A DNA stretch of 22,073 nt. Origin: Bacillota bacterium (GTDB lineage Bacteria; Bacillota; Clostridia; Acetivibrionales; DSM-1351). The position numbers and the translations under genes were made by a program. The stretch is from assembly GCA_023412275.1 (NCBI GenBank), contig JAEYNY010000206.1:1-22073 (forward strand). Reading direction: 5' to 3'. The notes under the pieces were generated by a model. That model searched no databases. It was not told where the DNA came from and was given only the letters and a program-made list of their open reading frames with translations. The first letter of the stretch is position 1. The number at the start of each line of letters is the position of its first letter. Positions 16,018-22,073 of the stretch are shown here, one piece after another.

Positions 16018-16826
16018 AGTAACCTCCAATAATCTAATCCGTTTTTGTAAACTCCATATAAATGATGTGTGGGGCCATGCCCCTTTCCGATTTCAAGTGA
16101 ATGTTCAATTGCCATTGTGACGAATGCCTTTGCTTTTTCAACTGCTGTTGGAAAAGACATTCCCAAAGCAAGGTTTGAGGCTATGGCAGAAGAAAATGTA
16201 CACCCTGTTCCGTGGGTATTTTTTGTCTGGATTCTTTTAGTTGAATATATGTAAAATTCTCTTCCGTCAAAAAATATGTCTTCCGCATCTCCATCCAAAT
16301 GTCCACCTTTTATCAGAATACTTCCTGCCCCCATCTGGTATATGCTGACAGCTGCCTTTTTCATATCTTCTAAGGTAATTATTTCCGCCCCGGTTATTGC
16401 CTCCGCCTCCGGAATATTGGGGGTTAGCATCCCTGCAAGAGGTATCAATCTTTTTATAAAAAACTCCAAAGCATCTTCCTTCATCAGAGCGTGGCCGCCT
16501 TTTGCAATCATTACAGGGTCAATAACTACGTTTACAGGTTTATACTTATCCAATTTTTCAGCAACAGCTTCCATACACTCCCTGCCTGACAGCATACCTA
16601 TTTTTACAGCATCGGGTGTTTTGTCTTCAAAAACAGCATCCATCTGCTTTTTAATCATATCAGGCGTTATATCCTGAATATCAATAACCCGGCACGTATT
16701 CTCTGCTACCACCGATACAATAACGCTCATTCCATAAACGCCATGAGCAGCAAAGGTTTTCAAATCTGCCTGAACTCCTGCTCCTCCACTGCAGTCAGAT
16801 CCTGCAATTGTTAATACTTTTTTCAA
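16014..16826 (-). CDS. thiD: Hydroxymethylpyrimidine (phosphate) kinase
   Basis: 270 aa. Phosphorylates HMP and HMP phosphate to HMP pyrophosphate, the pyrimidine substrate of ThiE. Ribokinase family; typical segments are VLTIAGSDCSGGAGVQADLKTF at the N-terminus (read in two parts), NVVIDPVMIAKGGH, LTPNIPEAEAITG, ILIKGGH and the anion hole THGTGCTFSSAIASNLA. The start is TTG (16824-16826), with AGGAGG ending 11 bases upstream; no ATG is available before the conserved N-terminus. A non-ATG start with rather long spacing suggests modest translation. First gene of the operon, about 60 bases after the second riboswitch terminator; its stop overlaps the thiC start by 4 bases. Confidence 0.94.
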   Translation of the reverse strand: MKKVLTIAGSDCSGGAGVQADLKTFAAHGVYGMSVIVSVVAENTCRVIDIQDITPDMIKKQMDAVFEDKTPDAVKIGMLSGRECMEAVAEKLDKYKPVNVVIDPVMIAKGGHALMKEDALEFFIKRLIPLAGMLTPNIPEAEAITGAEIITLEDMKKAAVSIYQMGAGSILIKGGHLDGDAEDIFFDGREFYIYSTKRIQTKNTHGTGCTFSSAIASNLALGMSFPTAVEKAKAFVTMAIEHSLEIGKGHGPTHHLYGVYKNGLDYWRLL

Positions 16827-16884
16827 TAATTGCTACACCTCCTTAATGTAATAGGGGTATTTGTTCCACTTGGCCTTTGGCAGT

Positions 16885-16921
16885 AAAAATAAAAAAGATG
16901 CCCTCCAACAGGAAAGCACCT
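16885..16921 (-). terminator. Riboswitch-controlled terminator of TPP switch 2
   Basis: Minus-strand RNA forms an 11-bp stem (16911-16921 with 16896-16906, three G-U pairs) around a TGTT loop, followed by TTTTTTATTTTT. The 5' arm TGCTTTCCTGT can instead pair with GTAGGGAAGCA at the 3' end of aptamer 2 (11 contiguous pairs including wobbles), a classical antiterminator. TPP binding should favour the terminator and switch the operon off. Confidence 0.85.
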
Positions 16922-16946
16922 TTAACCTATACAATAAGTAATCGTA

Positions 16947-17028
16947 TTTGCTTCCCTACACCGGTATTAACCGACAGGTTCCAAGGGTCAGGTTTTACCT
17001 TCTCAACCAAAAAATGGTCCCCCCACAA
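16947..17028 (-). ncRNA. TPP riboswitch aptamer 2 (promoter-distal)
   Basis: The minus strand contains the THI-box signature: GGGGGACC, then TTGAGAAGG (the CUGAGA region), ACCTGACCCTTGGAACCTG, a P5 hairpin CGGTTAATACCGG, and the 3' end GTGTAGGGAAGC. P1 can form between TTGT and GCAA at the two ends. It senses thiamine pyrophosphate. The core is nearly identical to aptamer 1 and it sits directly upstream of its own terminator and then thiD. Confidence 0.92.
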
Positions 17029-17051
17029 GTCACTACTATAAACTTTTACAA

Positions 17052-17083
17052 TAAAAAACGCCCACCATTGTAAGGTGAGCGGC
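17052..17083 (-). terminator. Riboswitch-controlled terminator of TPP switch 1
   Basis: Minus-strand RNA forms CGCTCACC (17074-17081) with GGTGGGCG (17059-17066), one U-G pair, loop TTACAAT, then TTTTTTATT. TGTAGGG at the 3' end of aptamer 1 can pair with CCTTACA covering the arm end and loop, a possible antiterminator. It lies between the two aptamers, so it stops transcription before the second switch is made. Confidence 0.8.
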
Positions 17084-17117
17084 ATTTATCAAAATCTTCT
17101 AAAATTTCTGATAATAT

Positions 17118-17197
17118 TTTGCTTCCCTACACCGGTGTTAACCGACAGGTTCCAAGGGTCAGGTTTTACCTTCTCAACCAAAATGGTTCCCCCGCAA
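17118..17197 (-). ncRNA. TPP riboswitch aptamer 1 (promoter-proximal)
   Basis: Same THI-box order as aptamer 2: GGGGGAACC, TTGAGAAGG, ACCTGACCCTTGGAACCTG, P5 hairpin CGGTTAACACCGG, GTGTAGGGAAGC. P1 pairs TTGC with GCAA. It differs from aptamer 2 at one base (T to C in the P5 loop) over about 66 bases and in the length of the P3 loop. It begins about 7 bases after the predicted transcription start. Confidence 0.92.
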
Positions 17198-17210
17198 CTG
17201 TTACTATTGA

Positions 17211-17239
17211 ATTTTACCACATTACCAAGCATAGGTAAA
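17211..17239 (-). promoter_or_regulatory. Promoter of the thi operon
   Basis: On the minus strand, TTTACC (17234-17239), exactly 17 bases, TAAAAT (17211-17216), preceded by TGG, giving a TGn extended -10. It lies 3 bases after the flippase stop codon at 17242, so the riboswitch leader starts almost at once after the upstream gene. Expected start of transcription is near 17204, just before aptamer 1. Confidence 0.6.
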
Positions 17240-17241
17240 CA

Positions 17242-18879
17242 TTAATTTGCTTTAATCACATTTCTCTTTATAAGGAAACTACTTATTTTAGTACCCATTG
17301 GAAGTTTCATGATATCGTTTGCCTCCACCGCCCTTGTGCATAAAAGTATCAGAGCATATAATCCCACACCCACGGCTATTGCAAACAGAAGGCTTATATC
17401 GTTGAGGATAAGACTGCTTTTGACAACACCGGATAAAAGCTTGTGAGATAATACATAAAGTACATATGCAGCAGCACACATTACTACTGAGGCAATGACA
17501 GGCCTGTAGACAAGAGAGACATATTTTACGGAAATTCCTGTATTCTTCTTTATAGCAATCTGATTGAGAGCACAGGTAACAAAAAAACCGGCAGTAGTCC
17601 CAATTACAGCACCCTTCACATTAATGCCGGGGATGGCAATAACAAAATAATTTATGGCCAACTTGAACATCATCCCTACCATCATGTTAACTGGAGGTAT
17701 TAATGCTTTGCCCACCCCCAGTAATGTTGCAGTCTGAACATAAATTATTGCCATAATTATCATAACCCATGAACCGATCTGCATCAGGTCAGCACCTTGA
17801 TTGTGCTGCGTTGAGAAAATTACAAATGTAATTATGGGCTTTGCCAGTACAGCCAATCCAAATGCCGAAGGAATTGTTATCATTAAAATAACTTTAAAGC
17901 TTTCATTTATTTTATGGTAAAGCAAGGACATATTATTTGATGCCTTTGCATACGAAATTGCAGGAATCAGAGCTGCCGGCAGAGCGGCTGTTATTGCAAG
18001 CGGCAGGTTCAGAACCTTCTGGTATTGAGTTGTCAGAATTCCATATAGTTCTGTTGCATGAACACTGCTTATTCCACCTATAATCATCCGGCTGACTCCA
18101 AACTTCAAGTCAATAATATCACTTGCGTTTACAGCCACCATTCCCAGTATTGCTGGCAAACAGTATGACATTATCTGCCTGAAAACTTCGGAATACGTTA
18201 TCTGAGGCCCGTTATACACAGCACTTTCCATTTCTTTTGCCCGTTTTTTCCTGTTTCTCATAAATAGAAAAGCCAGAAACAGCGCGGCCCCCAATGCTCC
18301 CATAGAGGTACCGATAGTTGATCCTGCTGCCGCCATTGCTACACCATACTTTATCAACAGGGCAACAAAAACTATGGTTAATATTGAATTTAGCGCTTGC
18401 TCAATTATCTGGGATAAGGCAGTAGGAGTCATATTCTGCCTTCCCTGAAAATATCCTCTGAATATAGCCGAAATTGAGGTAAACAGCAGCGTAGGAGCAA
18501 GAGCCAATAACATAATTTTAGCATCCGGCTGAGAAATCTGCTTTGAAATCCATCCGGCTCCCAACAGCATAACACTGCAAAAGAAAATACCCAAAGATAC
18601 AAGTATTAACCCTGCTACTTTCAATATTTTTTTTGTGCCTTTATAATCTTCCATGGCAGACCGTTCAGAAATGAGTTTTGAAATTGCCACGGGGATTCCG
18701 GCGTTGGAAAGTGCATATATCAAAGTATATATTTTATATCCGGCACTTATTATCCCATTACCATAATTCCCTACAATCATTGTCTGAATTGATACATATG
18801 CAATAGCCAGAAACTTATTTATAATACCCGCAAGGCTTAGTATGGCAAATCCTTTTGTTGTAGATTGTTTATCACTCAT
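17242..18879 (-). CDS. SpoVB/MurJ-like polysaccharide flippase (MOP superfamily)
   Basis: 545 aa, very hydrophobic with about 14 predicted membrane segments. N-terminal ILSLAGIINKFLAIAYV and TMIVGNYGNGIISAGYKIY, then NAGIPVAISKLISE, APTLLFTSISAIFRGYFQG, and a second-half VLNLPLAITAALPAALIPAIS. These are the signs of COG2244 exporters such as SpoVB and YtgP (a MurJ-type lipid II flippase of about 544 aa in B. subtilis). It likely flips a lipid-linked cell-wall or spore-cortex precursor. SpoVB and YtgP/MurJ cannot be told apart by eye, so no symbol is given. ATG has GAGG 6 bases upstream. No terminator is evident after its stop, so read-through into the thi leader is possible. Confidence 0.82.
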   Translation of the reverse strand: MSDKQSTTKGFAILSLAGIINKFLAIAYVSIQTMIVGNYGNGIISAGYKIYTLIYALSNAGIPVAISKLISERSAMEDYKGTKKILKVAGLILVSLGIFFCSVMLLGAGWISKQISQPDAKIMLLALAPTLLFTSISAIFRGYFQGRQNMTPTALSQIIEQALNSILTIVFVALLIKYGVAMAAAGSTIGTSMGALGAALFLAFLFMRNRKKRAKEMESAVYNGPQITYSEVFRQIMSYCLPAILGMVAVNASDIIDLKFGVSRMIIGGISSVHATELYGILTTQYQKVLNLPLAITAALPAALIPAISYAKASNNMSLLYHKINESFKVILMITIPSAFGLAVLAKPIITFVIFSTQHNQGADLMQIGSWVMIIMAIIYVQTATLLGVGKALIPPVNMMVGMMFKLAINYFVIAIPGINVKGAVIGTTAGFFVTCALNQIAIKKNTGISVKYVSLVYRPVIASVVMCAAAYVLYVLSHKLLSGVVKSSLILNDISLLFAIAVGVGLYALILLCTRAVEANDIMKLPMGTKISSFLIKRNVIKAN

Positions 18880-18932
18880 GAAAACCTCTGTACTTATAAC
18901 TTTTTTGTTGAATAAAATTTATCGACTTTGCT

Positions 18933-18938
18933 ATTATA
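18933..18938 (-). promoter_or_regulatory. Candidate -10 for the flippase gene
   Basis: TATAAT on the minus strand, 54 bases before the start codon, with a weak -35 (TACAAA, 16-base spacing). The rest of 18880-18984 is AT-rich, and no clear terminator for the upstream gene was seen. Confidence 0.4.
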
Positions 18939-18984
18939 GTACAATCTAAGACAGTTTGTATGAATTATATGTTAATTATTAAAT

Positions 18985-19956
18985 TCAGATCTCAAACCTC
19001 CTGTACTCCCCAGCCAGCTCCAATCCAGTATTATTACCAGTATCTGAAAAAATAATATTACCATTTTTATCGCTTAAAATAACGTCTACCTGAGATGTTA
19101 TACTTTCGGTTATTTCTATATCCATCATACCGTTTTTAGGAGCCTTTAAAACTCCACCCTTTGATACGGAAGCTTTTAGTGAAAGTATATTATTTGAGTC
19201 TTCGACTACAATTTCAAGAATGTTATTTACATAAGATAGCTTTTTAATTTTAGCTCCAGTATAAGTGGCAAACCTGAAAAAGTTGTCTCCAACCTTTAAA
19301 AATGAAATCAAACCGTCAAAACTTGATGTCAGCCACGGTATGGTTGCGATTGAAAACATAAGGCAAGTGTTTTCCGATTTAAAATGATTGCATTGAAGCC
19401 AAATCCATGACTTTGGAAAAGAGGTTCCCCAATCCTTTTCAAGATATCCGTAACCTCCGGTAAAATCCCTATCCCCGCCATTAATATTTAAAAAGCCTTC
19501 AATACTGCAATGTATGTTTACAATTCCGTGGTAACATTCCATAAAGGGTATAAAAGAAAAAGGGCCCATAATGCCCGGATTAAATGTAGTTTTAGGAAAC
19601 GGAACCACCTCTGTATAACCTATTTTACCATTTAAATTAAAGTCCTCATCCTTTATATTAATGGAGAAACCATTCCTGTCAAAGTGATTGTCTTTTATTG
19701 AAATATTAAATTCTTTTACAGAATATGAAAAGTCGCTGATTGGGAACCTTTTGTACAGTGTTTTCCCCGAAACCGCATCAATTATCTGTATAAAAGCATG
19801 GTTGTCACTTTTGGTTTTTGACACACCGGGAATAACCGCATAAATATTTTTAGCATTTTTATCAATTATTTTGAAATACCAGCCCTCAAAATAACCTCTA
19901 TGCCTATACCTTCCCTGATATATTTCAGGGTTGAAAATTCTATTGATTAAATACAT
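18985..19956 (-). CDS. Tocopherol-cyclase-like protein, function unknown
   Basis: 323 aa, no signal peptide or membrane segment, so probably cytosolic. Family-defining segments of the tocopherol cyclase-like group are visible: RGYFEGWYFK (20-29), GPFSFIPFMECYHG (131-144), and GGYGYLEKDWGTSFPKSWIWLQ (168-188, read in two parts). The C-terminal third is beta-strand rich. In plants and cyanobacteria the related VTE1 closes the chromanol ring of tocopherol. A Gram-positive anaerobe makes no tocopherol, so the substrate here is unknown and could be another lipid or prenyl compound. Translation is unusual because the GGAG ribosome binding site (9 bases before ATG) lies in the 3' arm of a hairpin. 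Codon and base use look like its neighbours. Confidence 0.75.
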   Translation of the reverse strand: MYLINRIFNPEIYQGRYRHRGYFEGWYFKIIDKNAKNIYAVIPGVSKTKSDNHAFIQIIDAVSGKTLYKRFPISDFSYSVKEFNISIKDNHFDRNGFSINIKDEDFNLNGKIGYTEVVPFPKTTFNPGIMGPFSFIPFMECYHGIVNIHCSIEGFLNINGGDRDFTGGYGYLEKDWGTSFPKSWIWLQCNHFKSENTCLMFSIATIPWLTSSFDGLISFLKVGDNFFRFATYTGAKIKKLSYVNNILEIVVEDSNNILSLKASVSKGGVLKAPKNGMMDIEITESITSQVDVILSDKNGNIIFSDTGNNTGLELAGEYRRFEI

Positions 19957-19961
19957 AAAGA

Positions 19962-19992
19962 AACACTCCGTTAGTTAATATAACGAAGTGTT
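19962..19992 (-). terminator. Hairpin that covers the ribosome binding site / possible terminator
   Basis: A 12-bp stem, AACACTTCGTTA (19981-19992, minus strand) with TAACGGAGTGTT (19962-19973), one U-G pair, 7-base loop, then TCTTT and the ATG. It begins 23 bases after the hydrolase stop. The U-rich exit fits a terminator for the hydrolase; the GGAG within the 3' arm fits translational masking of the next gene. Both roles may apply. Confidence 0.65.
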
Positions 19993-20014
19993 CCCATTTT
20001 TTGAATTCTTTATA

Positions 20015-21607
20015 TTATTTCTTTATAAATCCGGCAATATCATTTATAACATATTGGGGAATATTCCCATCAACATAATATTCAGCAGGAGTCGATTTTC
20101 CTTCGCCCTCCATATACATATGATTCAGTTTGGGATAAAGCTTGAATTCTGCATTTGATTTACCTTCAAAAGCTTTTTTCCATCCCTCATAATCTGTTTT
20201 AGGACTGACCTGATAATCTCTTTCCCCCTGCAGTATAAGTATTGGCTTTTCAATTTGCCTAGCTGTTCCAATAACATCATAGTTTTTCATATCATAGAAG
20301 TAATATGGCATTCCAAGGCTATAGCCTTTAGGAGGATTTGCCGGATCAAAGCTATTGTCCTGTATCATAGCAGCCTGTGCCTTTGCAGCCTCAGCCTGCT
20401 CCTCAGTTGCCATACCCAATCCTGCAAGATATTTATATTGCTCCGGAAGAATATCGTATAAAGGTCTGGAACATCCGCTCATTATGATTCCGGCTTTGAA
20501 TGTACCTGCTTTATCCCTTCCAAGTATCCTCGGCAAATCATATCCACCCTCACTGTGGCCCAATACGGTAATATTTGAAGCATCTATACCGGCTATTGTT
20601 TTGAGATACTTTGCCGCAGCAAAAGCATCCTCTTCAAATTCTTCAGTCATGGTCAGTTTCGGTGATAACTGTATTCTAACACCATACTCTAAAGTTCTTT
20701 TCTCGTACCTCAAAACTGCTACTCCCTGATTTGCAAGACCCACTGCCAAATCTCTGAAAGGCTTTAGGGGGCCTAAGGTTTCATCCCTGTCATTAGGGCC
20801 TGAACCGTGTACTAGTATAACTACCGGAAACGGGCCTTTACCCTTTGGCATTGTAAGCGTACCGGGAAGCTTCCATTCGCCCTCTCCTATTGTTACCTCT
20901 TTTTCGATATAGTTTACAGAATTATCGTATGAAGGTTTGGAATATGTAAATTGTGATGAATCAGCTGCCTGATTAAACTCATCTATTTTTCCGTTATAGT
21001 CAAATCTGAATATAAAATTGTATTTGGCCTGCTGAACCGTGAATGGTATAAAAACATTCTGGTGTACAGTGTTTTTAGATATAGTCATGGTTTTAACATC
21101 AGGCTGGATAACTGAAAACGCAGGAGCCAAGTTAGAATTTATAAATTCCGTAGTCACATACTTTGAAAAACTTTTGCTAAGTAAAAATGAAGTATCTGCA
21201 GCCTTACCTGTTTTAACCATATCTACAAACTTTTTGGATACAAGTTTAATATAGTCATCACATGTAATCTTTAATCCAAGCTGGGAATTCAAAACACTTA
21301 ATGGTAAAATTGTTCTTCCCTCTTCAACCTTAACTTTTTCTTTTAAAACCTTCGTTTTTCCGTTTAATATAATATCGCAACGGTTGATAAAAAGTTTTAA
21401 TTCATTGCTACCCACCTTGACTGTAGTAATTTGCTTTTTAGCATCCCAGGAAACCTGTCCACCCAAGGTCTCACAAGCAAACTTTACTGGGACGTACATA
21501 TCCCCTGAAATCGACTGGTTGTTGTTTCCTTGGGCAGCATATGTAACTGTTCCGCCCAGCATCAAAATTATCAGCATTAAGCTGATTAGTCTTGTAATTT
21601 TTTTCAT
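20015..21607 (-). CDS. Secreted alpha/beta hydrolase with copper-amine-oxidase-like N-domain
   Basis: 530 aa in three parts. A signal peptide (about 1-25, ending TYAAQ). A stalk of the copper amine oxidase N-terminal type (about 35-115: MYVPVKFACETLGGQVSWDAKK, ILPLSVLNSQLG), common as a wall or surface module in clostridia and not itself a copper oxidase. A DUF3887-like region (about 118-215). Then an alpha/beta hydrolase (about 228-530) with oxyanion loop HGSG (267-270), nucleophile elbow GHSEGG (S352), D464 in GERDYQV and H496 in KLNHMY, a complete catalytic triad. Probably an extracellular esterase or acyl-peptide-hydrolase-like enzyme; the substrate is unknown. GGAGGG precedes the ATG. 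A TATAAT at 21642-21647 may be its -10. Confidence 0.85.
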   Translation of the reverse strand: MKKITRLISLMLIILMLGGTVTYAAQGNNNQSISGDMYVPVKFACETLGGQVSWDAKKQITTVKVGSNELKLFINRCDIILNGKTKVLKEKVKVEEGRTILPLSVLNSQLGLKITCDDYIKLVSKKFVDMVKTGKAADTSFLLSKSFSKYVTTEFINSNLAPAFSVIQPDVKTMTISKNTVHQNVFIPFTVQQAKYNFIFRFDYNGKIDEFNQAADSSQFTYSKPSYDNSVNYIEKEVTIGEGEWKLPGTLTMPKGKGPFPVVILVHGSGPNDRDETLGPLKPFRDLAVGLANQGVAVLRYEKRTLEYGVRIQLSPKLTMTEEFEEDAFAAAKYLKTIAGIDASNITVLGHSEGGYDLPRILGRDKAGTFKAGIIMSGCSRPLYDILPEQYKYLAGLGMATEEQAEAAKAQAAMIQDNSFDPANPPKGYSLGMPYYFYDMKNYDVIGTARQIEKPILILQGERDYQVSPKTDYEGWKKAFEGKSNAEFKLYPKLNHMYMEGEGKSTPAEYYVDGNIPQYVINDIAGFIKK

Positions 21608-21641
21608 TATTTTCCCTCCATTTATTGTAAATTTAAGCTTA

Positions 21642-21647
21642 ATTATA
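21642..21647 (-). promoter_or_regulatory. Candidate -10 for the hydrolase gene
   Basis: TATAAT on the minus strand, 35 bases upstream of the ATG; no convincing -35 is seen. The 21608-21756 gap is AT-rich, and no convincing terminator for the Fur-family gene was found in it. Confidence 0.3.
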
Positions 21648-21756
21648 CACTGACTTATAATATAAGCTATATTAATTTGAATAAATTTAAAGGCACAGCA
21701 GATAAATAATTTTGTTTATTTTTCCACTAAGCCTTCTTTAAATATAGTTATATAAT

Positions 21757-22073
21757 TTATTCCCTGCATTTTTTACATAATCCATAAAACTGAACCCTGT
21801 GGTCTTTTACCAGAAAGCCGTTTTTTCTGAGAATTTCTTCCTCCAGATTATCCAGCAAGTCTTCCTCAACTTCCGAAACACACCCGCAGGAACTGCAAAT
21901 AAGATGATGATGTCTGTGATCCTCATTGGGTTTGACCAGCTCATACCTGCTAAAACCGTCATCAAAATCAAGTTTATGAACAAGATTAAGCTTATCCAAC
22001 AAAACCATAGTTCTGTACACTGTTGCAAGGCCAATTTCAGGATGCTTGGCTTTAACCATATTGAACAGCTCCT
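21757..22073 (-). CDS. Fur-family metal-dependent regulator (5' end outside window)
   Basis: The frame is open to the right edge, so 105 residues are visible and about 40-45 N-terminal residues are missing. The Met at 22057-22059 is internal: it is preceded in frame by E-L-F-N, and MVKAKHPEIGLATVYRTM is the recognition-helix region of Fur proteins. The dimerisation domain has the regulatory His cluster HRHHHLIC, structural zinc cysteines C-x2-C (SSCG) and a C-terminal C-x2-C (LCKKC). Such proteins repress iron, zinc or peroxide genes using a bound metal; visible residues do not separate Fur from Zur or PerR, although the C-terminal FYGLCKKC ending is Fur-like. Its targets are not evident here. 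Confidence 0.88.
   Translation of the reverse strand, partial: ELFNMVKAKHPEIGLATVYRTMVLLDKLNLVHKLDFDDGFSRYELVKPNEDHRHHHLICSSCGCVSEVEEDLLDNLEEEILRKNGFLVKDHRVQFYGLCKKCRE

Noticed and set aside
16018..16029. Longer thiC start at 16029
   Set aside because: GGAGG is correctly spaced for ATG 16017, which overlaps the thiD stop as ATGA; the longer start has no good site and would precede the conserved MNYKTQM beginning.
16947..17197. The two ~66-base repeats as a mobile element or CRISPR repeats
   Set aside because: There are only two copies and each contains the full ordered THI-box motifs followed by a terminator; they are riboswitch aptamers.
20250..21500. Copper amine oxidase enzyme
   Set aside because: Only the small N-terminal stalk-like domain is present; the catalytic part is an alpha/beta hydrolase.
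21757..22059. Complete 100-residue Fur protein starting at 22059
   Set aside because: The frame continues to the window edge in typical Fur sequence, and the usual N-terminal winged-helix start is missing, so that Met is internal.

Overview
The window is AT-rich, tightly packed bacterial DNA of Bacillota/Clostridia type. The clues are low GC, strong GGAGG-type ribosome binding sites, lipoproteins with clostridial signal peptides, a YesM/YesN-type two-component pair, short clostridial ThiC and a SpoVB-like flippase. The overall style resembles a mesophilic plant-polymer-degrading clostridium (Ruminiclostridium / Clostridium cellulolyticum group). That placement is inference from gene content, not a database match. 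No phage, insertion sequence, CRISPR array, tRNA or rRNA was seen.

Layout. Position 1-243 holds the 3' end of rpsT (+) and its terminator. hemW (-) and a MATE efflux gene (+) diverge from about 1400-1495. From 2900 to the right end every gene is on the minus strand, so transcription runs right to left. In transcription order these are: a Fur-family regulator cut by the window edge; a secreted modular alpha/beta hydrolase; a tocopherol-cyclase-like protein whose ribosome binding site lies inside a hairpin; a SpoVB/MurJ-like flippase; a thiDCME thiamine operon led by two tandem TPP riboswitches; a PgaC-like family 2 glycosyltransferase; a ChvE-GguA-GguB monosaccharide ABC transporter; and a second sugar-binding lipoprotein with a YesM-type histidine kinase and a YesN-type response regulator.

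Two regions carry the most biology. (1) 2905-11523 looks like a complete sense-and-import module. A membrane-anchored sugar-binding lipoprotein, a sensor kinase and an AraC-type response regulator form one tight operon directly downstream of a high-affinity monosaccharide importer, separated from it by a terminator and a new promoter. This matches the architecture known for XylFII-LytS-YesN beside XylFGH in solventogenic clostridia, with ChvE/Ggu-type importer genes here. (2) 16827-17241 is a 415-base leader with two nearly identical TPP aptamers, each followed by its own, sequence-unrelated intrinsic terminator. That is a two-gate thiamine switch in front of thiD-thiC-thiM-thiE. The operon encodes de novo pyrimidine synthesis (ThiC, ThiD), thiazole salvage (ThiM) and coupling (ThiE), but no thiazole synthesis genes.

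Smaller regulatory features include an intercistronic hairpin between chvE and gguA, a palindrome overlapping the likely chvE promoter, a TTAGT/ACTAA half-site array upstream of the glycosyltransferase, and a perfect 22-bp palindromic terminator between the convergent MATE and response-regulator genes.
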